64,000 nt of DNA from Drosophila miranda (GCF_003369915.1 NC_046677.1:20540913-20604912); one strand, 5' to 3'. Shown: positions 24,742 to 37,894, counted from the first letter of the stretch. The notes: a model not told the origin generated them from the sequence alone. Numbers and translations are program-made.

Positions 24742-27700
24742 TTCTGCGGTTCTTTTTCCTGAAATGCTTCTGGGATGTGTCGGATCTGCGAACTTGATCT
24801 CCAATCTGAGGTTAATCCTATCTATGGCTTATCCAACCTTGAGGCTGAAACAGACGGAAAATCTATTATATTTATCTGATATTTTGTTCTGTTTGTAATT
24901 TGATTAGCGCAGAAAGCAGCGGCGGAGGTCTTTTCATTAGCATTTTTGCATTTTTTTATAATCTATAATTTAGTGTATGCTGGTTTTATTTACACTTTTG
25001 TAAACCGGTATGAAAGCGTGGCCCCTCAACGTGACAAGTGCTAATATGTTACTAAAGCTGCTTTATTTGTTTCAGATTTTCTATATACTCTACTTAGTAA
25101 ATATGTAAATGAAGGAAATTTTTTCATCTACTAAAAAAATTTCCTTGAAATCTTTGAAGTAGAAATTTTAACAGGCTTAGAATTTTTCTAAAAGCTGAGA
25201 TATTACACAATTTTTTTTTAGAATTCTCTATATATATAGAAATTGCTCTCAAAACACAATCGTTTAACCATTTTTTCTTATAAAGCTGTAACAAAAATAT
25301 TTTTTTGGAATCTGTGTAACAGAGGAATACTTCTTGAAGATCTTAACCACGCATATTTTATCTTTGTTCTTGAAAATAGTCTACATAATTCCACACATTT
25401 ATTTCATAAATACTCGAAGTTGATATTTCCTCAATTCTTTGCACACTTAAAAATTTAGGCATAGAAGTTTATTCACCTTCAACAAATCAATTTGATAAAC
25501 TGCCACAATATTTGTATATATTTATATTCATACGTAATATTACAAAACACGCAATTATTCACACACAATCGGATTGATGTAAAGATTATTATATGTATGT
25601 CGATTGTAAAGAGCGACTGGCGAATGGGGAACTTGACGCGGTCACCGTCGAGATGAATCTGAAAACTCGTATTCAATATTTCAAAAAACGTTGATTTTTC
25701 AAAAAGACTCAGCTCAGCCAGAGAGAGAAAATGAGAGAATCAGAGAGAGAAAGATTGCGGGAGAGAATGAAACGCCCCAGAGGCGGCAGCAAATAAGAAA
25801 AACTTCCGTCACACGATCGTCTGCTCGGGGCCGGGTCGGGGTCTTGAATCCCCCTTTTGCATTGAAAGATGGGGAAAAGAACTCTCCGCGAGAGAGAGAG
25901 ATGATGTTACAAGGTAAGTGCATTGATAAGGTCCGGCTCCAGTTGGTTTACTGCTTGGTTCTTAGCCGAGAAACAAAACAATATGGAATCCAAATCGAAG
26001 CCGGCTATCTACCGCCTTTAACCGGTTCAAACCGCTGTGACGTCACTTGAACCCAGACAACAAAAGACTTTGCTCAACCAAAATGACATCTCATTAGCCG
26101 ACATTAACCCCATTGGAATACCTGCTTCCGAATGGTTCTCTTCCCACCGCAAAATAATTAGCAGGTGAATCCCCATTTCTTGTTGATTGTTTTATTAGGA
26201 GAATCCTAGGCACAGACCTTCTAGAGAGCGTTGCTTGTTCCGGAGGTCGCTCCAAAACACTGCCATTCTCAATATGTTTTTCCCGCCCTCTTATCAGCTT
26301 TGGGGATTAGTTAAAACTGGTATTTACCTCCAAAAACTCAGTTGTGTTGGTTTGGTCTAGTGCCAGACATCAAGACTCTGATTCTTAATTGAGGAAAACA
26401 TTAAAGAGATAGATGCCAGAGTGATTGAGATTCAGAGTGTGCGGAGTACACGGCTGGCTTATCAACAGTCCTAGTTCAGGGCGGTTTCAGTTTCACAATA
26501 ACATTTTCTTGAGTCATCGCAGCAAGTGCCTCTTAACATTCAATTTAATTCATTTCTCTTCGGTTCTTTATTCATTCATTTCGGTTTCTGCAAGCCATGC
26601 AAGCCATGCAACTATGTAAATTTGAAATTTTCCACTCTGCTTCGGTGCCCAACGAAATGAGATCCGTGGTCAACCGACTCAGTTGCCGGTTTTAGCCAGT
26701 TCAAAGCGGTTCACAGGTAAAGCGCTTGGATTTATGACGTGATCGTTTGGTCATAAAAGAGTGGAAAATTTGCTTGTAAAAATGGAAAGTGAAAGGAAAT
26801 TGAGGAAATTTGAAAAGTGTATAAGAAAAGGGTGGATTTAAAGAATCGTCCCTTCCAAAAACTATCCATAAAACACTAGTTCAAAGAGTGAAAATTATTT
26901 TATTTAATAGTAAATTATTCAAGTAAAAAATACTCTTTCAAGGTCATTCATTGAATGTACTTTTATTAATTAGTTTACTCGAAGAATGTTCAAATATTCC
27001 CTATTATTTTTGTTTACTCACACGAAATGTCACTTTAAACGTAACTTTGCAGTCTGTAAATCTGTAAATACTTTTGAAACACTCAAATAGCGAAATACCT
27101 CAACCGACAGTACGAGTAGACAGTAAGCGGAACCAAACGCATGCAAATCGAACGTGTAACTAAATTCTAGAAAAAGTGTTGTGTTGTCATTGGCTTTGGG
27201 GCAAATGGCATTGAGATCGCATCGATCCATGGAATCAGCTGTTCTCTAAGTACTGAAACACACACAAAATTGTATTGCGTTATTGGTGGGTCAGACTTTG
27301 GATTCGAATTATGAAAACAGATTCTTGTTTGCTGGAACCGGTTTGTTTTAAATTTGAATCAGCCAAGTGCTTGTCTGTCTGTCTGTCTGGAGAGGTAACG
27401 ACCCTACCCTCCCCCTTTATTGCCCCCCGAGCATTTAATTGTCGCATTTAATTTCCAGATTAATTGTAATAAAAAAAAAAATGAATGGGCTTCCCCTTAA
27501 CAAAATAAACCAATTCAAATGAGAGGGAACAAAATTTGAGCTGTTCAAAAAAAGGGGAAAATTTTTCAAAATCAAAAACCCAGTATAAACTTAACCCTGC
27601 TTTTTTTTAAAGTTAGATTAAAGCTTTTAGTCGGGTTTCACTGATTGAAAGCTTTAGATTAGAAAGCTTAGAATGTGCATAGAAAGCTTTCATTTTATGT

Positions 27701-28895
27701 ACTCTGAGAATTACCGTGGGGTATTTAAACACCCATGAAAATGATAAACTATAAACTATAATTTTCGCGCAGAACTGACATGTAAAACTTACAAACAGCA
27801 TCCCAGAATTAACAGCAATACCATAAATACCTAATGGATCTTTTGTCTTTCTATCAACTAATATGCTCTTCAAGGCAAACATATCAAAGTTTCATATAAA
27901 TCGGGTACGAGCCGTCTAGGAGCAGCCCTTAATGGGTTATACGTACTTTAACCCTACGACAAAACTGATTCCCACTATACGTACATCTATTTATAGCTAC
28001 AGCATCAATTGGAGGAGAGTGACAAAAAAAAAACAGACTGAGAAGTGAGAAGAGATCTCAAGGAGAACTAGTGTGCTCCCAAAGGGCAAACCCCTGAATC
28101 AATCTCCCCATGGCTTCTTTAATTTTCGCGCTGATTGGGGCACAAAGGCAGGCAGAGTCCAAGCCAAAATGCCCCGCAAAAATAAGAAAAAGCTGATAAA
28201 GTGAGAATGAGTGAGAGAAAGCGAGATACGAGAGACGAGACGAGACCCCTAATTCAATTGGCCAGCGGCTTGGGGCCACAATTTGTGAGACTTTTTGATA
28301 AGCTCGAAGAGGAAGCCTGCGATTAAGCTTAATTAATGCACTAGGCTGATTTATGCTTAGCTTATGATCGTACACGATCATTTACACGTACGTATAGTGC
28401 ATACTTATATGAGATCTTGGGCCATTCACGTGTGCCTCTTGATTAAGTGTCTGGACGGCCGGTTGAAGTGGCGCTCAGGGTTAGGCCATGGGGTTCAGTG
28501 CAGTCACTTCGCTTAATTGCAGGCTGAAACTACTTGAGAGTCTCTTGGCAAAGTAAGCTGCAAAATTAGAATTAATTAGGACATATTTGAACGAAAGTTA
28601 TGAATATGAAAATGTGTTGGAGTGGGAAAACGAGAATGGGATCATCAATGAGAAAGAGCTCTGGGTTTTTCTAGGAAGATCTGTTGTGGTTCTAGCTGAA
28701 GTTTTTTTTTGTAGGTCCAAGAGTGTATTCCTTTCTATAATTATACAAAATATACCAATAATACTAAGTAGTTTCTTAGAAAGGTTTTCCTGGAAACGTT
28801 TTAGCTATTCAAAGGAAAAGTTTACAATGCCAATACACAATACACTTCTCTTGTTAAAAGAAATCAATTCTCAAGGAAGGAGCCAAGAGGTCACT

Positions 28896-28929
<34 letters not shown>

Positions 28930-29604
28930 CGATTATAAATGAAATTTTGGTAATTTATTTAGGCTGAAACTTGTATTCCATAACCCCTACCCATGCTGGT
29001 TAGTGTAGCCCCAAAACCATTTGCACTTGCGGCTCTTTCGGGGCTCGGCTCCTTCCCTGCCTCCCCTGTGCAGCAGCCACACACTCAAAACCGAAAGAAA
29101 GAGGACGCAGCGCCGCGTCGCGCACTCAAAAAGCTTTCCGCGAAAGCTTTGGGGCTAGATGGGGTCGGTCTCCATCTACAGCTACGACTACAGCTCCAGC
29201 TGCCAGCTGCCTCCACATACGAAACGAATCATTCGTGCTACATTTGTCGTGTGGAGCTGCCTGCTGTCGGATTCGCCCAGTCGTTTGTCAACCGTTTGTC
29301 AGCGTTTGCCGTGTGCGCCGTGAGCGCTTGTTTTTGCACAAGAGTCAGCAGGGAAAATAATTTAATACAATCGTTTTGTGTGTAGAGATAGCATCAGGAG
29401 CCGTGAATTGAGTCGAATCTGAAGCTCAATTGAACAAAAAGAGAAAAGAACGAACGAATCAATTTCGCTAAATTACTTTGTGCCCACAACTAAATAGTCG
29501 AGTTCCGAGTCGAAGCGCGTCACGTCCCTTCTGGCTGTGTGTTTCAATTGGAAGAGCATCATCATCATCGTAGAATTGACAACAATTAAAAGAATCGAAT
29601 AAAA
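24742..29604. other. Shared upstream region of two divergent Ly6 genes
   Basis: This 4.9-kb region separates the start of the minus-strand Ly6 gene from that of the plus-strand one, so it probably holds both promoters and the plus gene's 5' leader (about 29,280-29,604). No coding exon is seen. A palindromic AACCGGTT (26020-26027, Grainyhead-type) lies 11 bp from a perfect TGACGTCA (26038-26045, CREB/AP-1-type), with further half-matching CCGGTT sites near 26,683 and 27,339. A short CATATA tandem run lies at about 28,898-28,928. Confidence 0.45.
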
Positions 29605-32600
29605 ATGCAGTACATCTATGTGATTAGTGCGCTGATTCTGGCCGTAGCCGTGCAGCAAGGTAAAAGGATACCATTCCAAATGGAACACTCCCACAAAAAC
29701 CATACCATCCTCCAACTTATTCGTAGAGTAAATAATACCATAGCCAGCGGAAGCCCTTACATCGCGATTACGATTACATAATAAGCGATTCACTCTGCCA
29801 CAGAGAGCGGTAGAGATAGAGAGAGAAAGATAGAGAGAAAGAGAGACCTTTGGGTGGGGGCAATGAATTGGGGAGAGCTTGTGGCGCCGTCTTGACGCCA
29901 CCAAGGAGTATCTAAGCCGGCCGCCATGGCGCCTTTTTGTCCATCACATCACAGCACACACACCCCGACACGACATGCACGCACGCACACTCCCCTTCCG
30001 AGTAGTAAGAGCATTTTTGCATTCCAATAGATACATATATCGTGTATCGTGTGTAAGGTTCCTTTCAGTGAGTCTCGGTCTCGGTCTCGTCTCTCTCTAT
30101 CTCTCTCCTCTCAAAGCCCTGGCCAAAAACTGAACTTTTTTCTCTACTTCATTTGTTGGCGGCTCTCTTTCACAGCGCACAGCTTTTTCCTCCAAAAAGG
30201 AGCTAGGGCATTGTCTTTAAGGGTTGTTGTCCTAACACCCCACCAAAATTTGACACCTCTACTATCTCTGGATACAAGTTGTAAAGTCCCCCCAAACTGT
30301 CATTAAAATAACTCAAATGACAGGCCTAATTACTCTACATTTCCGTTGGCTCTTCCTGCCTTCTTTTTTCAAAAGTGGATCAAATTTTCCCCCCGTTTTC
30401 CTGTGTCGACATGTGTATACATATGTGTGTGCAAGTATAATGTAGGACATGCGCACTCTATTTGGCCAAGAGTCCGGCCAGGGGCCAAATGCAGTAATCC
30501 CATATCCCCAAAGTCGTCTTACATAAAGGGAATCTTCAAGTCGATATGACTGAAGAAAGCGGAAATCTGTGTGTTTTGTAAACAACCCAATAGACCCCTC
30601 ATTCTTGGTTATACCCAAAAATATAGATACATATTCGTTCAAGTATACTATACGTGCAATGCAATCAATGCAATTGCATCTATGGCTATTTATAAACTAT
30701 AACAAACCTTAATTTGTCATGACTAACAGTGCAAACAGTGGAAACTTTTAAAGCTTTTATGGCAAGAAAATTTCTAAATGAATATTTAATGGACGGAAAA
30801 TGCTTGAACTGTCTGAAAATCGACACAAAATGTTCCATTAAGAGTATTTAATTGATTTATTGATGGATTGATTTGATTGCCAATGGGTCATTCAGGATTT
30901 CAGTCATTAAAGTCATACAAATTTTATTGCATGGATTGCATGATGATATCTTCGTTCGAGAGGTTCTCAAAATATTAATTACAACAGAGTAGAGATAGAT
31001 CCTATGATAAAGATGATAGAGACTTGTAGCTCTAACAGATGTAGTTAGAAATACAAGCTTCTGGGCCTATTCATTGATGTTTTAGAGACTCACTCATTCA
31101 ATCTATCGAATAGACAACCCTATAGGATGAGCTATACCCACCCTTTTAAATCAATATACTTCTAAAACAAAGGATTCCTTATAGCCCACAGAGTGTATAC
31201 TCCTTCTACTACTTTCCTTTCTATTGTTCGCCCATCAGCTGCACTGCCTAAAAGCAGGCATTATTCCGCTATGGCCACTTTGCTTATGTAACCCAGATTG
31301 GGTGAGAAGTATAGTAGTAGGAGGAGGAGGAGGAGTAGCAAAGTTATTGGAGTCCATTAACAATGTCTGCTGTGGTTTCAATTAGCAATCGCCTCTGAAG
31401 AGACTCGCAGTATGGCACTAATGGAGGCGTCGCTTCCATCACTGGCATCTCAACCGTTTCCGTGCCATTGTGCCATTTTTGGCACACAGTGTGAAGCAAA
31501 AGCGCATCACAAGTTGCATCATTGTAGATGAAGAGGGCACTGTAGAGAGCAGAGTGCAGAGAGCAGTAGAGACAACATTTTGGATCTGTATATTCCGAAG
31601 ATTAAATAATGCGAATCTCGTGTCGCGCACGACCTTAAATTCAATTTAGCTAAGGCAGCAACACAACCATCAAAAGTACTATAAAGATCTCTTTATATAG
31701 AAGTATCTGTGCTGTGTGTATCATTTGCCCTGACAACGTCTGATATTTGTTTATATGCTTTTTGCTATTATTTTCTCTGCTTTTTTTTATCAAACTATTA
31801 AGGTTAAACGTATGCTAGGAATGGAAAATTTCTAATTGGCATTAACTTGGTTGCTTTGTGGTCAATTAAGTGGAACACTGAGTGCCACCAGAAGGCAATA
31901 TTCCCAGCAAGGCAGGAATATTGTATTAGCAAAGGTATATGGGTGCCATTAGCTAATAGGAGGGGGAAATTTTCCCAACAGGATGCATAAATGCAATTAT
32001 GGAAATCAAATCAATTCTGTGCCAGAGAAAAGTAGAGGAAAGGTTTTGTCTTACTTGAATGACATCACTGAAGGGTACCTTTTAGACAGGGAGGAACAGA
32101 TCCCATCCTTTATAACCACTATAGCCCCTACAACCACTATATACACCCGTTCGTTACTCTTTTTTCCAGGCTATGCCATCAAATGCTTTGTCTGCAATAG
32201 CCATAAAGATGCCAACTGTGCACTGGACATACCGCCAGAGAATTTGCTAAAGGACTGCGATGAGCAGTACTCGTCTCGTGGCAAGGGGATACCCACCTAT
32301 TGTCGCAAGATCACACAGATCATTGAGTTCTCTGTGAACAGCCGTACGTATAGAAAGTACAGCGAAACTGATGAACATTCAATTGAGAGTCTCTTGTTGC
32401 AGTGCCCCCAGATAGCCGCGTGATACGGACCTGCGGATATCAGAACCAGACCTCGACCAACTATTGCTATTCGCGTGCCGGCTTTGGCGGGCGCCAGGTG
32501 GTCTGCTCCTGTGATACGGACAATTGCAATGGCGCTGCCACGATGAGTGCCTCCACGGTGGGTGTGGTGGCCATGGTGGGTCTCCTGCTGGGCGCCTTCC

Positions 32601-32617
32601 AGTGGCTGCAGCGTTAG
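29605..32617 (+). CDS. Ly6/uPAR three-finger GPI-anchored protein
   Basis: Exons 29605-29659 (signal peptide, 18 codons plus G), 32170-32343 and 32403-32617 join in phase to give 147 residues. The mature part starts GYAIKCFVCNSHKDANC, has ten cysteines in Ly6 order and ends CSCDTDNCNGAAT followed by a hydrophobic segment (probable GPI signal). Intron 1 is 2.5 kb and intron 2 is 59 bp. It is the only member of the cluster on the plus strand and lies next to Mss4. From recalled gene order it corresponds to CG7781, but I do not assert the name. The function is unknown to me beyond the family roles in junctions, cuticle and channel modulation. Confidence 0.9.
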
Positions 32618-34030
32618 GACGGCCGTAGGAGACGCGAGGAGCCGCCTCAGTTGTGTTTTTTTGGTTTGTTTTTTCGTCGATTCATCATCCAACCAAATGT
32701 TTTTTTTTTGTTTTCGTATTGTTGCTGACTCTCTTTAACTTCTGTGACACTTCTGTGAAACCCGTTGCCGCTTTACCCTCTCACCCTCCCATCAAGATGG
32801 TCCACACGTAGAGAGCTGCCACAGAGCTTGGTAAGAACCGAAAAAAGTTCACGAGAATAAGAATCACAATCATATCTAATATCTAATGGTGTATCTGTAT
32901 CACTTGCAGCTCTGTCGCAGCATGATTTTGTAACATTTTTGAATGGAGAACCGTAAAAAGCTTTATACGAAACATTAAATAAACGAGAGAATTGCTTAAG
33001 TTGTAAATGTATATAAAAAAAAAAAAGAGATCATGTTACATTTGGCCAATATAATCGTTCAAATCTATTTTACACAGTATGAATTTTGAAACTAATGTAC
33101 GAGAATACGAGTATAATATAACGATAAAAACTAAAACCTACCGCAGTTAAAAAGTATTTAAAGAAATCCAATTAAACCAAACGAAATAAAAGTCAAAGGA
33201 GGCCCCAAACTAACAGTAGTAAATAAACTATAAATGTTAACACTCTTTGTCTAAGTTTCTCTATTTTTATTTTCATAAGACTTAAAATTAACAAAACAAA
33301 AACAAACAAAAAATGGAAGAAAATCTAAAGAAATTTCTAAAAAATTAAACCGCTAAACAAACGAAAAAGTATTTAAATGGCAGCAAAAGCCGTGAAAAAG
33401 CATTAAACACACACTTTATAGTATAATTAGAAAAGAAGCTAAAGTAAGAATCAAGAAATGAAAATCCCCTTAACCCAAAACCATACCCATTCCTAGATTA
33501 GTTGAAGCACGCTTGAAGGACACCACACAGCCAGAGGCCAAGCGAAAACAACGCCCCCATCTAACGCACTCCCCAAAACGAAAAAAAAGAAAATAAAAAC
33601 ACTCGTTGTTGTAACCAACTGCCAAAAACGGAAAACTTTGAGAGTCGATTCATCTACCGCATAGGAGGAGGAGGAGGAGGAGAAATAGGAGGACACCGAC
33701 ACCAAACCCACAATGGAGCCACCTCCCGGCTAAAGGCATCCCCACATCCCACATAAAAAAGGAACCAACATTATGGGACATCCACATCCAAGTAGTAGAA
33801 CGAATGCAAATGTGCAAAAGTTTTGTCCATTGTAGAGATAAATGCAAGAAAATAAAAATAATAAAATAAATGTATGTTAAACGTTACAGAAACCAACCAA
33901 AGCAACAAATACATCATTTTTAGTTCAAAATAGCAAAATAACAGTTTATAGTGACAATTTTTTAGTTAATTAAGAAAGAATCTCCTCTAAAAATGCAATA
34001 TTTATAATGCAATAAAATTGTAAAATGTTT
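32618..34030 (+). other. Probable long A-rich 3' UTR of the plus-strand Ly6 gene
   Basis: The 1.4 kb after the stop codon is strongly A-rich on the plus strand and has several AATAAA-type signals (around 32,980, 33,185, 33,220 and 33,850-33,870). No protein-like frame is present. The base skew and repeated poly(A) signals suggest alternative 3' ends reaching toward the convergent Mss4 gene. This is inference from composition. Confidence 0.4.
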
Positions 34031-34274
34031 AAAGTGAAAAACAATAAATATGAATACAAAAACTAGGTGTCTTTCCGTGTTGTCCAGGCCAGGGATTGCT
34101 TAAAATACAGAGAAATACATGTATATTTAACAGCTCTTCTGCGGCACATCTTACAAATCGCACTGATATACAATACACACTTTTTAATGGGCCTTTGCGG
34201 ACAGTTAAAAGTTAAAAGCAATGTGCGTTCAATGATAAATGAAGCCGTGAAATCTTAGCTACAAAGAACGCCAC

Positions 34275-34698
34275 TTAGTCCGTATGCACCACCCGCTTGA
34301 GGGCCAGGTAACAAATCTTTGTGCTCAGCTCGTGATAGCCCACGGGTCCGCGTTCGCAATCGGCGCACACCAGAAACTTCTTGCCATCCACAGTGTGGGA
34401 GAAGCCTATGTTCTCGAACGTCAGCATATCCTTCACCAGCCAGAAGTGCTTCAATGGCTCAGTGTTTAGGTTGTCCGCCGTCCTGTCCTGCTTTTGCACC
34501 ATCAGCGGAACATCTATCTGGCAGAACAGCTTAAGCATTAGAATATCTTAATCATGGATGCGTGCCGGCACTTACCTCCTGCTCGCTGTAGCTCCCCACG
34601 CGCGCCTTCAGCATTAAACTGTTGCAGAACTGGCATCGCACATTGGTTTTATTCTTTCCATCAGCTATTTGATCGGAAATAGTGGCCTCTTCAGTCAT
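34275..34698 (-). CDS. Mss4: Mss4 / RABIF homologue, Rab-binding zinc protein
   Basis: Exons 34576-34698 (41 codons) and 34275-34517 (80 codons plus stop) join in phase 0 for 121 residues, the usual size of the family. The N-terminal CQFCNSLMLK and the later CADCERGPVGYH supply the two Cys-X-X-Cys pairs that bind a structural zinc in Mss4 proteins. Mss4 binds nucleotide-free exocytic Rab GTPases and acts as a chaperone or weak exchange factor in the cytosol. The upstream flank carries housekeeping promoter elements. I recall this gene as CG7787 in D. melanogaster, next to the Ly6 cluster as here. Confidence 0.92.
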
Positions 34699-34749
34699 TT
34701 TTTAAATTTTTTTGGGGTTTTTTGTTTTTTTATGAATGTATATAAATCG

Positions 34750-34800
34750 CAGTGTGACCCTCAGAAGTAAAACGAAATATACCGAAAATATACTCACCAA
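34750..34800 (-). promoter_or_regulatory. Motif 1 / Motif 6 core promoter of Mss4
   Basis: On the minus strand, GGTCACACTG (34750-34759) matches core-promoter Motif 1, and TTCGGTATATTT (34775-34786) matches Motif 6 perfectly. Both lie 50-90 bp upstream of the start codon. These elements mark broad, constitutive Drosophila promoters. More GGTATATTT copies lie near 35,000. Confidence 0.7.
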
Positions 34801-35523
34801 TTACTGACCAAAACCAATAATTTGTGAACTCATAATTTTATCCAATCCAATTTCCTACAAGACTGGCTAATTTTAAATTCTCATCCTAATTGAATCTACA
34901 TCGTTACATTGGATAGTCCACAACGCGTCTTTAAATACACTGGAAAATTCTATGAAAAGTATCAACATTGCAAGGTGTGTGAGCTAGACATGGTGGCAAA
35001 CAATATACCGTAAATATACCGATGTGAAAATATTTGTATTAACATTACTGAACCTTATTTGAGATTCCGTTCAACAGTCCGAATCCTCACGATCCTGGAA
35101 GAGTTAGTCCTTCACCGATCTGACTCTATTTATCTGAGATATAGCCTCCCGAATATTTGGATTTTACATTTCATTAGAATACTGGTTTTTCCGTAGGCTA
35201 TATTTCCGCTTTCCGGCAGCCGATCGGAGAGCGGCATGCCTTTTCGTGATCGGGAGAGTCCTGCCAATCGACTGTCATCGGAAAAAGGGACATCCATTTT
35301 TTCACGATTTTCGCAAAAAATCATGATGGTTACATCATTAAATTTGCCAAAAATCGGCCCCATTTTCGGAGTCGAGATTTTGATACAGTTCAGAAGTCTG
35401 GATTCTCACGATCCTGGGAGAGTTGGTCCTGCAGCGATCTGGCCCTATTCGTCTGAGATATAGCTTTCCGAAGATTTGCATATCATTAAAATACTGTTAC
35501 TTTAATTAACCCTTCCTTTCATT

Positions 35524-36015
35524 TTAGCAGCTCGCACCATCCGGTGGCTAGAAATACCTTTTGCGTGCCCGTGGTCCCCGATTTGCCCACCATTGTTTTC
35601 CAGGGGCATCACCAGTCCATAAGAGCGAGTGTGCGCTCGATGACTCCAGTCTATCTACTCCAAGCGCCTCACCGGCAGACATCGTGAACCCCGCTGGCTC
35701 CAGCGTACAGGGACATGATTCCTGTCCACTCACAAAACAGAGTACAATCCAAGGATTACAGTAGGACTGAGCCGCACCCCTGCAAGATCCTGACCAAACA
35801 AGCCATCGTCATCCTTCGACCTGGCCATCGACAACAAGGACTTTGACAATGGCAATCAAGGGAAGGTTACGCGGGCTACTAGACTCTAGATAGATATCGT
35901 TGTTGTTAGTTTTTAAGGATATCTGTACGCGTCCATATATTGAGATAGTACATACAAATAAGTTCCACTTGTATATTTATTTATAATTAGCTAAGTTATG
36001 ATGAATAAAACTGTT
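35524..36015 (+). pseudogene. Captured 3' end of an unidentified gene, left copy
   Basis: After an intron-like TTTTAGCAG and a second acceptor-like TTTTCCAG comes codon-like sequence (for example ALDDSSLSTPSASPADIV). It is followed by a short frame close to the one in the right copy, a TAG stop, a 3'-UTR-like AT-rich tail and AATAAA (36004-36009). The frame is interrupted, so it cannot code a full protein as it stands. I do not recognise the parent gene. Confidence 0.5.
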
Positions 36016-36590
36016 TAAAAATTATCCTTGTTGTATTCTGTTTTGGGGGAAATATAGCGGGGAATTAAGGAAAAAATGGCAGAGAAAATTTAGTATTTTT
36101 GATTCTCTAAAATGTCCTTGATCCTTGATAAGGACTCTGTCAAATCAGGGACATTTGTTGGATCATAGAAAGCCAACGCACGCCCAGATCGGCCCACAAA
36201 TAGCCCAGAAATATAATATGTAGGTTTGGTGATCTTGGAGTCCTTACCGAAGGATCAGGGAAATTTTTCTGATCACGGCGGGCCATGGCACGCCTCGATC
36301 GGGCCACAAATAAGGCAGAAAAAAAGATATATAGATCTGGAGAAAATATCCTTGATCCTTGTTCCTTTATAAGTAGTCCTTCAGATCAAAGATGTAATTC
36401 CGAACACAGGAAGCTGTCGCACGTCCCGTTCGGGCCTCAAATAACGGAGAAAAGAACAAAAGTTGTTGTCATTTGTGGTACAACAAACTTTTATTGTTGT
36501 ACAACAACAACCATCAACTTGCGAGCGCTCAAAAGGCAGAAAACGAGAATTTCAAAACTGGGATACCAGGCGAACAGAAATCAGCAGAAG

Positions 36591-36822
36591 GTCGATGGTT
36601 TTTTAAAATATTTTTTTGCTCTTCCGTTTTTCAAACCCCAAAATTATGCAACATATTTTTTTAGAAAAAAAAAACCATCGACCTTCTGCTGATTTCTGTT
36701 CGCCTGGTCGATGGTTTTTTAAAATATTTTTTTGCTCTTCCGTTTTTCAAACCCCAAAATTATGCAACATATTTTTTTAGAAAAAAAAACCATCGACCTT
36801 CTGCTGATTTCTGTTCGCCTGG
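36591..36822. repeat. Direct 116-bp duplication at the centre of the inverted repeat
   Basis: The central segment starting GTCGATGGTTTTTTAAAATA occurs at 36591 and again at 36707, a spacing of 116 bp in the same orientation. Each copy contains a non-palindromic loop flanked by short pieces of the two arms. The spacer has therefore been duplicated after, or together with, formation of the inverted repeat. Confidence 0.8.
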
Positions 36823-37384
36823 TATCCCAGTTTTGAAATTCTCGTTTTCTGCCTTTTGAGCGCTCGCAAGTTGATGGTTGTTGTTGTACAACAATAAAAG
36901 TTTGTTGTACCACAAATGACAACAACAACTTTTGTTCTTTTCTCCGTTATCTGAGGCCCGAACGGGACGTGCGACAGCTTCCTGTGTTCGGAATTACATC
37001 TTTGATCTGAAGGACTACTTATAAAGGAACAAGGATCAAGGATATTTTCTCCAGATCTATATATCTTTTTTTCTGCCTTATTTGTGGCCCGATCGAGGCG
37101 TGCCATGGCCCGCCGTGATCAGAAAAATTTCCCTGATCCTTCGGTAAGGACTCCAAGATCACCAAACCTACATATTATATTTCTGGGCTATTTGTGGGCC
37201 GATCTGGGCGTGCGTTGGCTTTCTATGATCCAACAAATGTCCCTGATTTGACAGAGTCCTTATCAAGGATCAAGGACATTTTAGAGAATCAAAAATACTA
37301 AATTTTCTCTGCCATTTTTTCCTTAATTCCCCGCTATATTTCCCCCAAAACAGAATACAACAAGGATAATTTTTAAACAGTTTT

Positions 37385-37866
37385 ATTCATCATAACTTAG
37401 CTAATTATAAATAAATAAACAAGTGGAACTTATTTGTATGTACTATCTCAATATATGGACGCGTACAGATATCCTTAAAAACTAACAACAACGATATCTA
37501 TCTAGGGTCTAGTAGCCCGCGTTGCCTTCCCTTGATTGCCATTGTCAAAGTCCTTGTTGTCGATGGCCAGGTCGAAGGATGAAGATGGCTTGTTTGGTCA
37601 GGATCTTGCAGGGGTGCGGTTCAGTCCTGCTGTAATCCTTGGATTGTACTCTGTTTTGTGAGTGGACAGGAATCATGTCCCTGTACGCTGGAGCCAGCGG
37701 GGTTCACGATGTCTGCCGGTGAGGCGCTTGGAGTAGATAGACTGGAGTCATCGAGCGCACACTCGCTCTTATGGACTGGTGATGCCCCTGGAAAACAATG
37801 GTGGGCAAATCGGGGACCCCGGGCACGCAAAAGGTATTTCTAGCCACCGGATGGTGCGAGCTGCTA
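37385..37866 (-). pseudogene. Captured 3' end of an unidentified gene, right copy
   Basis: This is the mirror copy of 35524-36015. On the minus strand a frame reading KPSSSFDLAIDNKDFDNGNQ continues to a TAG at 37502-37504, followed by an AT-rich tail with a poly(A) signal. An earlier frame includes ALDDSSLSTPSASPADIV. The two segments are in different frames, so this copy is also non-functional. Acidic and Asn-rich codon use suggests a real gene tail, but its source is not recognised. Confidence 0.5.
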
Positions 37867-37894
37867 AAATGAAAGGAAGGGTTAATTAAAGTAA

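Noticed and set aside
28898-28928. Repeated CATATA units as a possible CRISPR-like or regulatory array
   Set aside because: This is an ordinary short microsatellite with no spacers, in an animal genome.
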